DNA of 64,000 nucleotides from assembly GCA_037042915.1 (NCBI GenBank), contig CM073203.1, forward strand, positions 2,294,001-2,358,000, given 5' to 3'. Positions 23,180-34,404 of this stretch are shown piece after piece. Position 1 is the first letter of the stretch. Each line of letters starts with the position of its first letter. A model generated the notes under the pieces. It saw only the letters and a program-made list of their open reading frames with translations. It was not told where the DNA came from and made no database searches. A program made the translations under genes and the position numbers. The stretch comes from Auricularia sp. M13 (lineage: Eukaryota > Basidiomycota > Agaricomycetes > Auriculariales > Auriculariaceae).

Positions 23180-24523
23180 TCAATTCCACTGTGCTGCAAC
23201 GAGGTGTGCAATGACCGGGCGGTGATCACTCGCGTACACGCCATCATCCGAGAGGGTCTCGGTGACCTTGTACAGTATCGAATTCCTGATCGGAGCATGA
23301 TCAGCTAACGCGCAACAAGCCACAGCATGAACTTACCAAGACCGGTTGGACCCTCCGAGAATGAAATCGATACGCTTGTAGTCGCCCGAGTGGCCCACAT
23401 TGGTGAAGCCTCCACGTGGATATGAGTTCATCTAGTCATCAGATAATAACAAAGACACATGCCTGTGTACGTGGCAAAATGGCCCTCAATGCGGTCCGGC
23501 CGCGTCTCACCTCGGAGGTCGACCAGCTTGAACGACGGCGCGCCGTTAGGTACCGCGTATTTCTTGGCGAACGCGCTGTCGATGCTGAGTGGGGGACGCT
23601 GGCCCGTGGCAATCTGGTATGCTCCGCTGTCGGGGCCGTCCTGTTGGCTGGGAGGCAGGTGTCAGGTTTGGACACGGAGTGGCACCAGGACTAATTTCAA
23701 TGCTGTACCTGTTAAAGTCGCCTGTCAGGATGACTGCAGCGCCTTCGACCTGTTCCTCGTAGCGTGCGCGCGCGAGGACGAGCGACGCGCCATATTGGCG
23801 TTGCTTGTCGCTCCGGTCGTCCAAATGAGTGTTCAACACCGATACGTCGGGGCCTCCTGCTTTGGGTCGCAGACGGACGACGGTACAAAGGCGGAATGAA
23901 CCCGCGCCGGGATAGCGCGAAGGCTTCGAAGGAGAGTCGCTGGTGGCGTTGATCAGTAACGCAGTACAGCTTCGTAGACTCGCGACGTACGAAAGCCAGA
24001 ATGTATCCCAGTTCAGCAGGTCATATCGGGACCTGCGCTTGTGTGAGAGCCATTACTGGGAGTTAGGGAAGGATGCCGCACTTGCGGTAGTAAATCGGGT
24101 TGAACTCTCCCCTGTTCTGCCCATCATCGCGTCCAACACCAACCTGCCAGTGGGGTGCATTTTCAGCCTATATTTCTAAATAATGATACTGCATGGCCTT
24201 ACCCAACCCCAGTCGCTTCCCAGCAGCTCCTGTAGGTCCTGGCACTGCCTGACAACGGCCTCCTGGAAGCCTGAACACGTCAAGGTCGGCTTCGAGCGAA
24301 AGAAACGCCACTGCTCACCAATAACGTCGAGGTCTTCAGTTTCGAGCTGGCGCCAAACGCGCACACGGCGCTCGCTCCAAGGCCGCTCGCGGTTCATATC
24401 CTTGTAGAACTCGGGCTTCTGTAGCGGCGGCGGAAGACGGTCCAGCGACTCCTTGACCGTGCGGCCATCTGGCCAGATGTCAAAACGCAGGTTGTATGAT
24501 GCGATCTTGAGCGGGCGCGCCAT
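23180..24523 (-). CDS. Endonuclease/exonuclease/phosphatase family hydrolase, 323 aa
   Basis: Metal-dependent phosphodiesterase/nuclease fold. Eight exons (24523-24319, 24270-24203, 24143-24082, 24032-23991, 23939-23709, 23647-23463, 23409-23337, 23285-23180) close to 324 codons. The family motifs are all present in order: KIASYN (Asn11), GFQEA (Glu72, metal ligand), NTHLDDRS, TGDFN, and the C-terminal YASDHRPV with the catalytic Asp-His. No signal peptide. This is the fungal clade with the SRYPGAGSFR segment before the NTH motif; the natural substrate is not known. Intron 6 (23410-23462) appears to use a GC donor (ACAG|GCATGT) with an acceptor after GTGGAG; all other introns are GT-AG. Confidence 0.92.
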
Positions 24524-24935
24524 TGCTCGTTGTTGTCACGGTTGAGCGCAACGTTGACAGGAGAGGCAAACTCCGGTCCCGTCGCCGATCTCTTTCTTGT
24601 CAATCTCAGAACCGTGCCTCGCGGACTGTCAGCAGCTCTGGGGTTCGCAAGCTGTCAGACGCGTCCTGATCACTGCGCACTATTTCAGCGAACCACGTGC
24701 AATGTCGGGACTACATTTGAACCTCGCCAACACGCCTCTCGCGACTTTGCAGGGGCTTTTTCCCCTTGCGAAACGACTGCTCATACGCCGAGCGATGCCT
24801 CAGGACTCCGTCTGCACTTCGGGCGTCTCACGTGCAAGAACGATAGAACACCCGGGTACGGACCGCAGGGCACGCGCTCACGCGCTGGTCACGACGTCTC
24901 CCGCATCCGTCATTGCTGGCGAACCATCTTCTCCC

Positions 24936-24943
24936 ATATAAAT
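24936..24943 (+). promoter_or_regulatory. TATA box of GH79 copy 1
   Basis: ATATAAAT 50-57 nt upstream of ATG 24993. The preceding segment GGTCACGACGTCTCCC also occurs upstream of GH79 copy 2, so the promoter was duplicated with the gene. Confidence 0.6.
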
Positions 24944-24992
24944 GGGATCCGTCTAAACCCCAGAACAGCAAGCCCTCGCTTCACCGCCCACC

Positions 24993-27900
24993 ATGAAGCT
25001 TCAAGCAGGCCTCGCCGCCTTTTGCGCTCTCGCAGTGTGTGCGCACGCCGAGACCACGATTGCGCCCACCAAGACTCTCAGTCACTTGAGATTTATCTCC
25101 AGTGTTCTGTAGAACACATGAGATAAATCTTAAGGTGTTCTGGAACACATACATGTATTATGTGCTGCGCCACGGCGCGGCATGAAGAACATTGTAATTA
25201 TCTGAGTGCAATCAAGATATATCTCATTACGGCTGCACGGCGAGATGCCAGCGCTTATCCTCTTCCCACCACCGGCGCTTATCCAGCAATCATGAGACCA
25301 TCTCGACACCGGCGCTTATGGACAAGTGTATTGACAAGCGGTTGTTATCATACAAAGTGCAGGCCGCTTTCACTAATGGCGGAGCACCTTTACAACGACC
25401 GTCCACATCGCCAGGCAACATCGTGGCTACTCAACTCTCCATGGCCTCTCAGACTGCGAGCCTTGGTCAGATGAGGAGCATTGTTCCGGATGCTGGCGCA
25501 CGTCTTGCAACTGCTCCACTGCCGTCACGCGCGAATCCGACACGTCTCAGCAATTCTCTGCCTCTTGCAAACTGGTGCAGCCTCTGCCACACGTGATGCA
25601 GATACTTATCAGCGTTATCCGGCGGTGCTGCAACCTGCAGCAATTGGAACACCATTACGAGGACTGCTCATCGTAGGGAGAAGGTCTGAGGCTTGATCCG
25701 TTTGTCACCGGCCCACCTTTTCACTATAATACAAGAGTCATTGTATTGTTCGACGCCAAGCTTGATGCGGGGAACGGGAATCAGCGAGAGGTTCGGCCGA
25801 CTTCATTCTCCGCCAGCTCTCTTGCTCTCTCCTGCCGCGACAACCCTGTGGTGCGGCCTCCATTTGGAGGTCGCTCGCTTCTTCTATTACTCGTCGGTGT
25901 CGCTCCATTTGGTGCGGTGCCATCGTTCCGCGGCTGTCGTCATTGTTGCTGCATATAGGCTGGCGCTCTACAGTTGTCGCGGCACTCGTCGCGCGCACAC
26001 GGCAGCGCGCTGTCGGTACGGCCGAATGCCCCCTCTGCCTTGTCGATCTTTTGCTGACGGATGCCGCCGAGCAGCAGCACAGCGGCCCGTGCGCGCGCGC
26101 GCGGCCCGCTGAGCGCTCGTGCACTCAGCCTTTATGCCGTCCCATATAAAGCGTGCGTGAAGTTTTGCAGAATATTGTCAATGCTTGCTAATTTTTATTT
26201 CTCGCCTTTGCCACATTTTGCTTTTGCCCATGTTTGCATCGACGGCATTTATCTCGTTTGCTGATGCCGTGGATTTATCTCGATACCCGTTGACTCCGGG
26301 ATGATCGTTCCGCCTCCCTGATATCCCGTTTTGGGATATATCTCGATTGGATATATCCTGACTTATCCTATGTCATTTTTGCTTGGTTTGCGCGATATTC
26401 GTCTGAATTTATCCCGATTTATCCCAAATCTTTTTTCATCTTCGCGCGATCTGCAACTCTTTCTATCCCAACATATTCCATCCACTCGTGCATGCCCATG
26501 CTGACATCTGGTGTGTACTCACTCACATTTATCTCAATTCACTATATGCTATCTGTTGTACATACTGGTGTTCCGGAATCACATTGGATTTATCTGAACA
26601 TGCTCTGGAAACACACAAGATAAATCCCAAATGACTGAGGAGGCTCCGCCCACCATCGCGCGGACGCCTCCAAAGTCTGCCAAAACTCTGGACAGGCGCG
26701 TCGCGAGCTTTAGCATCGAGTTCGCGTACCTTCCTTCGTTTGGCGGCAACGCGAGCGCGCCGAATGAGCTCACGCGCGCGCTTGTCGACCGCATCGTCGA
26801 GCGCACTGGTGTGGGCCCAGACGTCCGACCGGGTGGAATCACGGTGGACAGTTCCGTCTATGATCCCAACCTCAAGGTCGCGGTGGACCGCGTGACGAGT
26901 TCAGTGAGTCAAAGCAACGTATTGTACGCAGCCCAAGTTTGACTTGGGGAAACGCGTAGACTGGAGGCATCTACAAGACAGTGTTGTTCGTACTTCTGCA
27001 CTGGAGTGCGATGGAATGGTATCATCTAACATTATATTTGCAGCGGTCCTGCCTATTTCGAAGCTCTCGACGTCTTCCCAAAATCATCGCGCATCCTCTG
27101 GAGTGTTAACCTGGGCAATAATACAGTTAGCTTTGCTCAGGCTGGCGTGAAAGGTAGGACGTAGCTTCCTCCATCCGAAACGCGCGTCTGAATCCTCTAT
27201 GTAGCTGCGATCAAGTATATTGGATGGAAGCGCTTGTTCGCGCTCGAACGTAGGTGACATCAAGTTGTCCCTTTGAAGCTCGCGCTGACGCTGCTTCAGT
27301 GGGAAATGAGGGTACCTGCATCTTGCACTCCAGGACGAATGTTGACATTGACCTTCCAATCGGACAGCTGATCAGTATCCCAAGGGCCCAATTCGTCCCT
27401 CCACATGGGGTTCTCCAGATTACACGTCCCAATTTCTGGTGCGCAAACCTGAGCTCATATCACTCCCGCATATCTCACGCTCCCTCCGTAGGGATGGACG
27501 TCCTACCTGACGCGCAACCTCTCCTTACCGTCGCACATATGGTTCGCAGGCGGCTTCGTCGAGGATCCCACTCCTGCGGCGCCAATGACCATCAAGTCAA
27601 TAATCAATGAGGGCATAGAAACCGGCGGCGCAATCAAGCTCTTTGGCCAACATACCTACCAATATTCCACGTGCGATCCCGCGCGGAATGCTATCGCGAC
27701 ACTCGAGCATCTTGTTGACCATCGGAATATCACGGTGCGCCAGACTTGACCTCCGCAAGAACATTAACTGAGAAATTCCATAGGCATACCTCGATCTATG
27801 GAAGCCTCAGATAGCCGCCTCGAACGCCAATGGCAAGGAATTCATCGTCGGGGAGTATAACAGCGTGTCGTGTTCAGGCAAACAAAATGTCACGAACGGC

Positions 27901-28601
27901 TTCGGGCAGGCGTTGTGGACGGCGGATAGTAAGTACTCATATAAAAATGGTTTCTCTGTCTCACAGACTTTGAAAGCCGTTCTTTACGGCGCATCTATTG
28001 GCATTTCGCGGTTGTATCTGCACCAGGGCGCCACGCTCGTATTCCAAAGCAATCAACAGGCTAACAGGTGTGCCTCCAGCTCTTTCACACGGGCGCAGCT
28101 CTGAAGATGAGACGTCGCAGCCCGGGATACAGCTGGTACGACATGTGGTACCCAACCGACTCGGAGCGCTACGGCGCCGCACGCGCCGGGCCGTCCTACG
28201 TTTCGTACCTCCTTCTCGCCGAGGCCGTCGGTCGCACCGACTCCGCGCGTATTTCGGTACTCTCCCTTCCCGCCGGCACGTCGGAGCAGGTCGCCGGATA
28301 TGCTATCTGGGAGCGAAACACCCTTGCGCGCGTCGTCATCCTCAATATGGAGCCACGCACTGCGGACGGTGGCGAGACTGTGCTGGTCGACCTCAGCAAG
28401 TACGCGACGCAGGGGAGCAAAGCTAGCGTGAAGCGTATGACGGCGCCCGCGCTGCAGGAGACGGATTCAACGAAGACGACGTGGGCGGGGCAGTCGTATG
28501 CGCAGGGTGTGCCGCAGGGCGCGCTTGTGGTTGAGAAGCTGGATAGTCGTGGGCGTGTGAGTGTCCGTGGCTCTGAGGGCGTCGTTGTCTTTTTGCGCTG
28601 A
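24993..28601 (+). CDS. GH79 beta-glucuronidase-like glycosidase, copy 1, exon 1 disrupted by an element
   Basis: Secreted retaining glycosidase family. Exon 1 is 24993-25071 plus 26656-26903, split by the element at 25072-26646. The remaining exons are 26960-26985, 27044-27153, 27205-27249, 27300-27311, 27368-27438, 27492-27734, 27784-27928, 27977-28067 and 28121-28601. Without the element and one duplication the gene closes to 516 aa. Signal peptide MKLQAGLAAFCALAVCAHA; PDVRPGGITVDSS; acid/base Glu in LGNEADQY, encoded on the 12-nt exon 5; nucleophile Glu in VGEYNSVSC; C-terminal GH79C-type beta domain with VKRMTAPALQETDSTK and TWAGQSY. Every exon and junction outside the insertion is intact, so the loss is probably recent. 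The insertion lies right after the signal peptide and brings in-frame stops, so no normal product is expected from this allele. Confidence 0.88.
25072..26646. mobile_element. Non-autonomous TIR element, 1,575 bp, 9-bp target duplication (MULE-like)
   Basis: Inserted in exon 1 of GH79 copy 1. Flanked by the 9-bp repeat CGCCCACCA (25063-25071 and 26647-26655). Termini are imperfect inverted repeats that share CTCAGTCA(C/T)TTG(A/G)GATTTATCT. The element carries many GATTTATC/GATAAATC and TATCC motifs near both ends. No long coding frame. A 9-bp duplication is typical of Mutator-like (MULE) elements, so that is the best class; no transposase is present to prove it. Removing it restores a frame matching the paralogue at 29017. 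Confidence 0.8.
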
Positions 28602-29016
28602 GTACCGTACGGAATGAAAATTCGAGCCTTGGAGCTTCTTGGGACGTACTGCCACCCGTGAATTCCCGGCATGATTGGCGGGATTGCCCAATGATTGCTG
28701 GCTGTCATTCACTCGTTGAACGTTGAACTTTGCCTCTACAGCCCTTTCCCCGGCAGAAATATGCTTCATCAATGCATATTCCATGGTGATTTCCCCACAC
28801 CTTCACGGGTGTTGCTGCTCGGTGTTGCAAGATCAGATAATTAACCAATCCGGGACTCGGACCGCGCCGCGCCGCGGCTCGCTTTGGCTCACGCGCTCAG
28901 GCCTGGTCACGACGTCTCCCACGCATTCGTCATCACTGGCGGGCCTTCTCGTCGGTATATAAACCCTCAATCAATAGCCATGCACTCCTGCAGGTGCGCC
29001 GCCTCCCACCGCCGGC
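28602..29016 (+). promoter_or_regulatory. Intergenic and promoter of GH79 copy 2
   Basis: Contains TATA box tatataaa at 28956-28963, 54-61 nt before ATG 29017, and the shared upstream block GGTCACGACGTCTCCC (about 28901-28922). Otherwise empty. Confidence 0.6.
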
Positions 29017-31040
29017 ATGAAGCTTCAGACCCGTATCAAGGCCCTTGCAGCCCTCTGCGTAGCCGCCGCTGCAGTTGTGCACGCGCAGAGCCCCATCACG
29101 CTCGACATTGCGCGCACGCCCCCAAAGTCCGCGCGGACGCTCGACAGGCGCGTCGCGAGCTTCAGCATCGAGTTTTCGTACCTCCCGTCGTTTGGAGGCA
29201 ACAACAGCGCGCCGAACGAGCTCACGCGGTCTCTGGTTAACCGCATCGTTGAGCGCACTGGCGTGGGTCCAGACGTGCGGCCCGGCGGCATCTCTGTGGA
29301 CAGCTCCGTATACGACCCTAACCTCAAGGACGCGATACAGCTCATCACAAGTCCAGTAAGCACATGTGTACCAAAACTTCTCCTATTTAGGCTCACGAGT
29401 AATGAATGTAGTCGGGAGGAATCTACAAAACTATCTTGCAAGTTGAACAGCCCGAATTGTATCGGCGAGAGGCTAAACGACGCCTTGCAGTGGTCCAGCT
29501 TACTTCGAGGCTCTCAATGTCTTCCCTAACTCATCTAGGATTACCTGGAGTGTAAATCTGGGAAATAACACCATTGGATTCGCACAGGCTGGTGTAAAAG
29601 GTTTGTTTTCATTTTCACTGTTGAACCCTGCTGACGATTACTGCATAGCTGCGGTTCAGCACATTGGCTGGAAGCGTCTCTTCGCGTTTGAACGTGCGTC
29701 AGCTGCGTTTACCTATGATCCTAATCTGAAAGCCCGATTGCAGTGGGGAACGAAGGTGGGAATACACTCAAATAATAGATGAAGATTGACTTAACGCGTC
29801 TGTCTGCAGCTGATCACTATTCGTGGGGAACTACTCGGCCGTCTACATGGGCATCGGCGGACTACACCGCCCAGTTCCTCGTCCGTAGCATCTTCCGCGA
29901 CTGGCGCTCATCTAATATCTTCTCGCAGGGTTGGACATCGTATCTCACTCGCAACCTCTCGCTTCCCCAGCACGCCTGGGTTGCGGGCGGCTTCGCAGAA
30001 GACCCCACGTCCGCCGCGCCGATGACGACGCGCTCGATCATCAACGAGGGCGTTGAGTCCGGCAACGCAGTAAAACTGTTCGCCCAGCACACATACCAGT
30101 ACTCGACCTGCGATCCTCCGAGGAATGCAATTGCCACACTTGAGCACCTTGTGGATCATCAAAACATCACCGTACGCGCTCCCGCTGTGTCTAAGATGAG
30201 AAAATGGCTGACGCTACTTGCCCTTGCAGGCTTACCTTGATCTCTGGAAGCCTCAAATAGCTGCTGCCAATGCGAATGGCAAGGAGTTCATCGTCGGCGA
30301 ATACAACAGCGTTTCGTGCTCCGGCAAGCAAAATGTCACCGACGTCTTTGGCCAGGCGCTCTGGCTCTCGGACAGTGAGTCTCATCTGCATCACATTTTC
30401 ATACACCATAACTCACTATACGCTCACTATAGCAATCCTTTACGGCGCGTCCATTGGGATTGCGCGTCTACATCTGCACCAGGGCGCCACACTCGTCTTC
30501 CAGAGCAGCCAACAGGCAAACGGGTGCGTCTCTCACGCTCCGGCATTCGCTGCGAGTGCCGACTGACTTTGCCTCAGTCCCGGGTACAGCTGGTACGACC
30601 TCTGGTATCCCACAGACTCAGACCGCTACGGCGCCGCGCGCGCCGCGCCGTCCTACGTCGCGTACCTCCTGCTCGCCGAGGCGGTCGGCAAGACCGACAG
30701 CGCGCGCATCGCGCTGCTCCAACTGCCCGCGGGGACGTCGCCGCAGGTCGCCGCGTACGCTATCTGGGAGCGCGGTGCCCTTGTGCGGGTCGTTATTCTC
30801 AACATGGCGCCGTCCGGGGACGTTTCGGTCGACTTGAGCAACATTGCGAAGGGGAGGACGGCGACGGTGAAGCGCATGACGGCGCCGTCGATCGATGAGA
30901 AGGATTCGACGAAGACGACGTGGGCTGGGCAGTCATTTGCGCAGGGAGTTGCGGTGGGAAAAGAGGTGATTGAGACGCTCGACAAGCAGGGCCGTGTCGG
31001 TGTGCGCAGTGCTGAAGGCGTTGTCGTTTTCTTACACTGA
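29017..31040 (+). CDS. GH79 beta-glucuronidase-like glycosidase, copy 2, 514 aa
   Basis: Ten exons (29017-29355, 29412-29437, 29491-29600, 29649-29693, 29744-29755, 29810-29880, 29929-30171, 30230-30374, 30433-30523, 30578-31040) close to 515 codons. N-terminal signal peptide with cleavage likely after VVHA. The catalytic acid Glu177 (LGNEADHY) is on a 12-nt exon; the nucleophile is Glu306 (VGEYNSVSC). A C-terminal GH79C-type domain ends VVVFLH. GH79 enzymes release glucuronic or 4-O-methyl-glucuronic acid from arabinogalactan-type or other glycans; which one cannot be read here. Intron 2 uses a GC donor (CTT|GCAAGT) where copy 1 has GT. It is a tandem duplicate of copy 1 and, unlike it, intact. 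Confidence 0.93.
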
Positions 31041-31235
31041 AGTGAAGAAAGAAACTGCAACCATCAATTATTACAAGCTTGCAGGAACAACTCAAAGTTG
31101 AAGCTTTGGAGTGACATTGACTGATTGAGAGCGAGAAGAAATCGTGTATGCATTTCAGACGTAATAATATATGTGCGCTGGACAGTGAGTGGTACCGAGT
31201 GACAAAGGTACAGTGGTACTTTTGGAAGGATGCTA

Positions 31236-32421
31236 TTAGATGTTTGTTACTCCGTTGGAGACAGGCGCGATGTGCTGCCCCTTCTCAGCCCTCGACATCG
31301 CCGCCTCGTCGGAAGGAGCAGACGCAGAGGGGCCGGCGACCGTGCCAGTACCGTTGCGCATGAGAGGCATCGGCACATCGGGGCTCTTGCGGTAGTCAGT
31401 GGTGTCCTGGTCTGGCGCGAGCTTCCAGTACTTGGAGCCCTTAATCAAGATGTAGATGATGGAAGCGAGTACAGCGCCCATGGTCGGCCCCAGCCAATAG
31501 ATCCAGTGGGTGCTGGAGAAGGATGTGACGACGGCAGGGCCGAAGCTGCGCGCGGTGTTGACGGAGCCGCCGGTGAGCGGGATGCTCCAGAGTTCGCAAA
31601 TGAAGAGGGTGATGCCGACGCCGACCGGTGCGAACGGCGTCGTGCGATGCTTCTCGACGGCAAGCATGAGAACCGCAAGTGTGAGCTATATAGAATATGG
31701 TAAGGACTCTGCTCTCTCTGGGCGAGGGAATGCTTACGAAGGACGTGACAAACATCTCGATAAACAGGGCCTGAGCGCGGTTGATGCGCGGGCTTGGGAC
31801 AGTGTTCACTGCGAGCGGCCCTGGCATCAATCCCTGCACAATTGCAGCAGCAACAATGCCGCCAAGAAGCTGTTGTAAGGATGAGCATTTGCCTAACTGC
31901 TTGCACGGAGCATGCACGTACCTGCGCGATGACATATAAGATGTAGCGGAAAGGCCTGATGACACCGATGATAAGCAGCGCCGTGGAGATGTTGGGGTTG
32001 AAGAGAGCGCCGGAGACGCGGAAGAAGAGCCAGGCCGCCACCAACAGCGCAAAGCCGAAGCCGGCGGAGATGTACATGAAGTCGGCTGCATTCGAGGCGT
32101 CTCCCGAAGGGTTGTACTGTAGTCAGAACGAGATGAGTGTCGTAGATGTGAAAAGCATGGAGAGAAAGCTCACCACTGAGTTCAAGTAGGACGCGGATTG
32201 CGCAGTACCTAAGCTGAGGATGAGGAACACGCTGCACAACAATGCTTTAGCGGGAATTGAATGAAAAAGGCATGGAAGGCGTACCATGTTCCCAAGAACT
32301 CGAATGCAGCAGCAGTGAGGTCATTCCTCCAGTCTCCGAGGAATCCCTTGTTTTTCATTTCGTCGTCTGTCGTGGTCTGCGTGCGCAGGGGTATCGCGAG
32401 GTGAAGCTGCTTGCGGGCCAT
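31236..32421 (-). CDS. Aquaporin / aquaglyceroporin (MIP family), 323 aa
   Basis: Membrane channel for water or small solutes. Exons 32421-32285, 32231-32174, 32116-31922, 31869-31738 and 31685-31236 close to 324 codons. Six hydrophobic segments in two repeats. The two pore loops are SGALFNPNISTA (Asn-Pro-Asn at about 105-107) and GGSVNTARSFGPA (Asn-Thr-Ala at about 217-219), so both NPA boxes are altered, though the selectivity-filter Arg after the second is kept. Long polar N- and C-terminal tails are usual for fungal members. Specificity cannot be told from sequence alone. Confidence 0.92.
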
Positions 32422-33227
32422 GGTTAAGAGCGTGCGGAAGACGGCAGATGCGGAGGCGAGCGGCGGTAGGAGCGGCGGAATGTAGAAAGGACGCTTTTCG
32501 CACGAGGGATTAAAAAGGTCAAGACGAGACCCTATTTGGCACGGGCCCGGATGTGGGCCGCGCACACCCGCAGGCGCGTTGAAGACATGGCTGGCGCTGA
32601 CGTCGCAGCCAAGACTCCACAGCGCCACATCGTTTCAAGACAGGCTGGAGTCGGCAGCTTGTCTCGGGGACGAGGTCCGCCAGCGCCGGCCAACAACTGA
32701 TTGCGAGACAGAGACGCGACCGAGATCGAAGCAATCGAGAAAGCTCGAGGACAGCGCGCCGCCGTGCGCGCTGCATCCAACAGGGGCGATCGCGGTGACA
32801 TGCGCGAGCCGCGTCTTGCAAGCTATACCGTCTGAGCTTAGACTGCTCGCTTGCCAGTAGTGTTTTGTCGTCATTCCGAGAGGGTTATGTCGTACAGTAG
32901 CGCATAGCCAGTGCAGCCGTGAATACGCCATGGTCAGCCACAGGAGGGCACAAGCCGGGCGCCAGGTCGCCATTAGGCTGCGTGTGATAGATGGGAGAAG
33001 CAGGGGTACAGAAATCGGGCGTCCTCGAGACAGAAAGACGCCCTGTACTTGCAGATATGTGAGCATTGCACAAAGTTATGGCATCGACAAGGCGTACATG
33101 TTGAAAGACAGGAAGAACCAAAAACAGGAGGTTGACAGCGAGCGGACCTAGGATCCTAGGACCGATGTGCCGGCCGCAGGAAAGCTGCCGTTCCAGCCAG
33201 TGCGCCCGCGCCGTTCATCTCCACACC
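32422..33227. other. Intergenic
   Basis: Shared 5-prime side of the divergent aquaporin and deaminase genes. No further gene seen; open frames at 32519-33121 have no motifs or splice logic. Confidence 0.4.
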
Positions 33228-33915
33228 ATGCTCGTCAACATTCATAGTACTGGCCCGAAAGCAACGCCGGCAGCGGAATCCCCATCGGCAGTGGACATGA
33301 AGAACATTCAGCACGCCATTGCCGAAGCTGCGACGGGCCTCGCGGAAGGCGGCGTGCCCATCGGCGCATGCCTTGTGAATAACCGCACGGGTGAGGTCCT
33401 GGGCGTGGGGCGCAATAGGCGCGTTCAGATGAATAGCGCCATCCGACATGGGGAAACGGACTGCCTCGAACGCATCGGCCGGCTGAAAGCATCAGTGTAC
33501 AGGGAATGTACCATGTACACCACCCTTAGCCCTTGCACCATGTACGTTGTTGCTTTGCGCAATAGGCTGCGGGATGTAAAGTCGATTAACAGTGGATGAC
33601 CAGGTGCACAGGCGCATGCATTCTGTATGGCATTTCGCGCGTCGTGGTTGGCGAAAACGAGACGTTTGTTGGGGGCGAACAGATTCTGAAGGACCACGGC
33701 GTCGAGGTGATGCTACGACTGTTGCATTTCGAGTGTCTTGAGAGGCTGACGATTTTGCAGGTCATCAATTTGAGTGTGTCGGGCGCGCCTGTGGGTTTCA
33801 TGCACTGACAAAGGAGCTAGATCTCGACGAATGCAAGGCGATGATGAAGCAATTCATCAAAACGAGGCCAGACGTTTGGAACGAAGATGTCGGAGAGGAA
33901 GACGCGTCTGAGTAA
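33228..33915 (+). CDS. FCY1: Cytosine deaminase, 172 aa
   Basis: Converts cytosine to uracil in pyrimidine salvage; cytosolic zinc enzyme. Exons 33228-33541, 33604-33706 and 33814-33915 close to 173 codons. Zinc and catalytic residues are visible: His74 and Glu76 in HGETDCLE, Cys103 and Cys106 in SPCTMC (split by intron 1). Then come CTGACILYG and RVVVGENETFVGGE, both hallmarks of the yeast-type family, and a C-terminal KTRPDVWNEDVG. The start at 33228 gives a 23-residue N-terminal extension relative to the ATG at 33297, which would give a protein near the usual 150-160 aa. The last intron boundary is ambiguous (acceptor at 33813 or three bases later). Confidence 0.9.
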
Positions 33916-34404
33916 TAGCGGGACCTTGAGCTGAGGCGGAAGCGCTTTTCGAGCAGTCGACAGTCGCAGAGCGCGAAACCTTGTCACATGCGGCTTGGAA
34001 CAAGAAGCGTATGTATATTGCGCACTGGACATACAGTAACGTAGACGAAGGCGAAGGAGATGTATGGAACCACCGACCCACCCGGACAACGTAGAAACCC
34101 GGAGTCAGGGCATGGGTGCTAAGACGCTCCAGTCGTTCTAAGCGCGCGTTGACACTCTTGAAGAACTGCCTCGTGGACGAGGGAGGCAGCGAGCAACGTT
34201 GGGAAACTGCTTGTCGATACACGCGCTGCCGCACGAGGAAGAAAACTTTGCTTCCGGCGCGGGAGAGCCATTTGTACCCCCGAGTTCAGGGCCGGTCATC
34301 CTGGATATTCAAGACGGTTAGATTGAACAATGCACAATTTCTAACTTGGTACACGAGGCCTTTGTAATATACACGTTCAAGAAGAGGTATTTGGAGACGT
34401 CGAG
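33916..34404. other. Intergenic between convergent genes
   Basis: 3-prime flanks of the deaminase and the membrane-protein gene; nothing else seen. Confidence 0.4.

Noticed and set aside
26986-27043. Apparent loss of reading frame in GH79 copy 1 outside the insertion
   Set aside because: Resolved by intron structure shared with copy 2; all ten exons close in phase.
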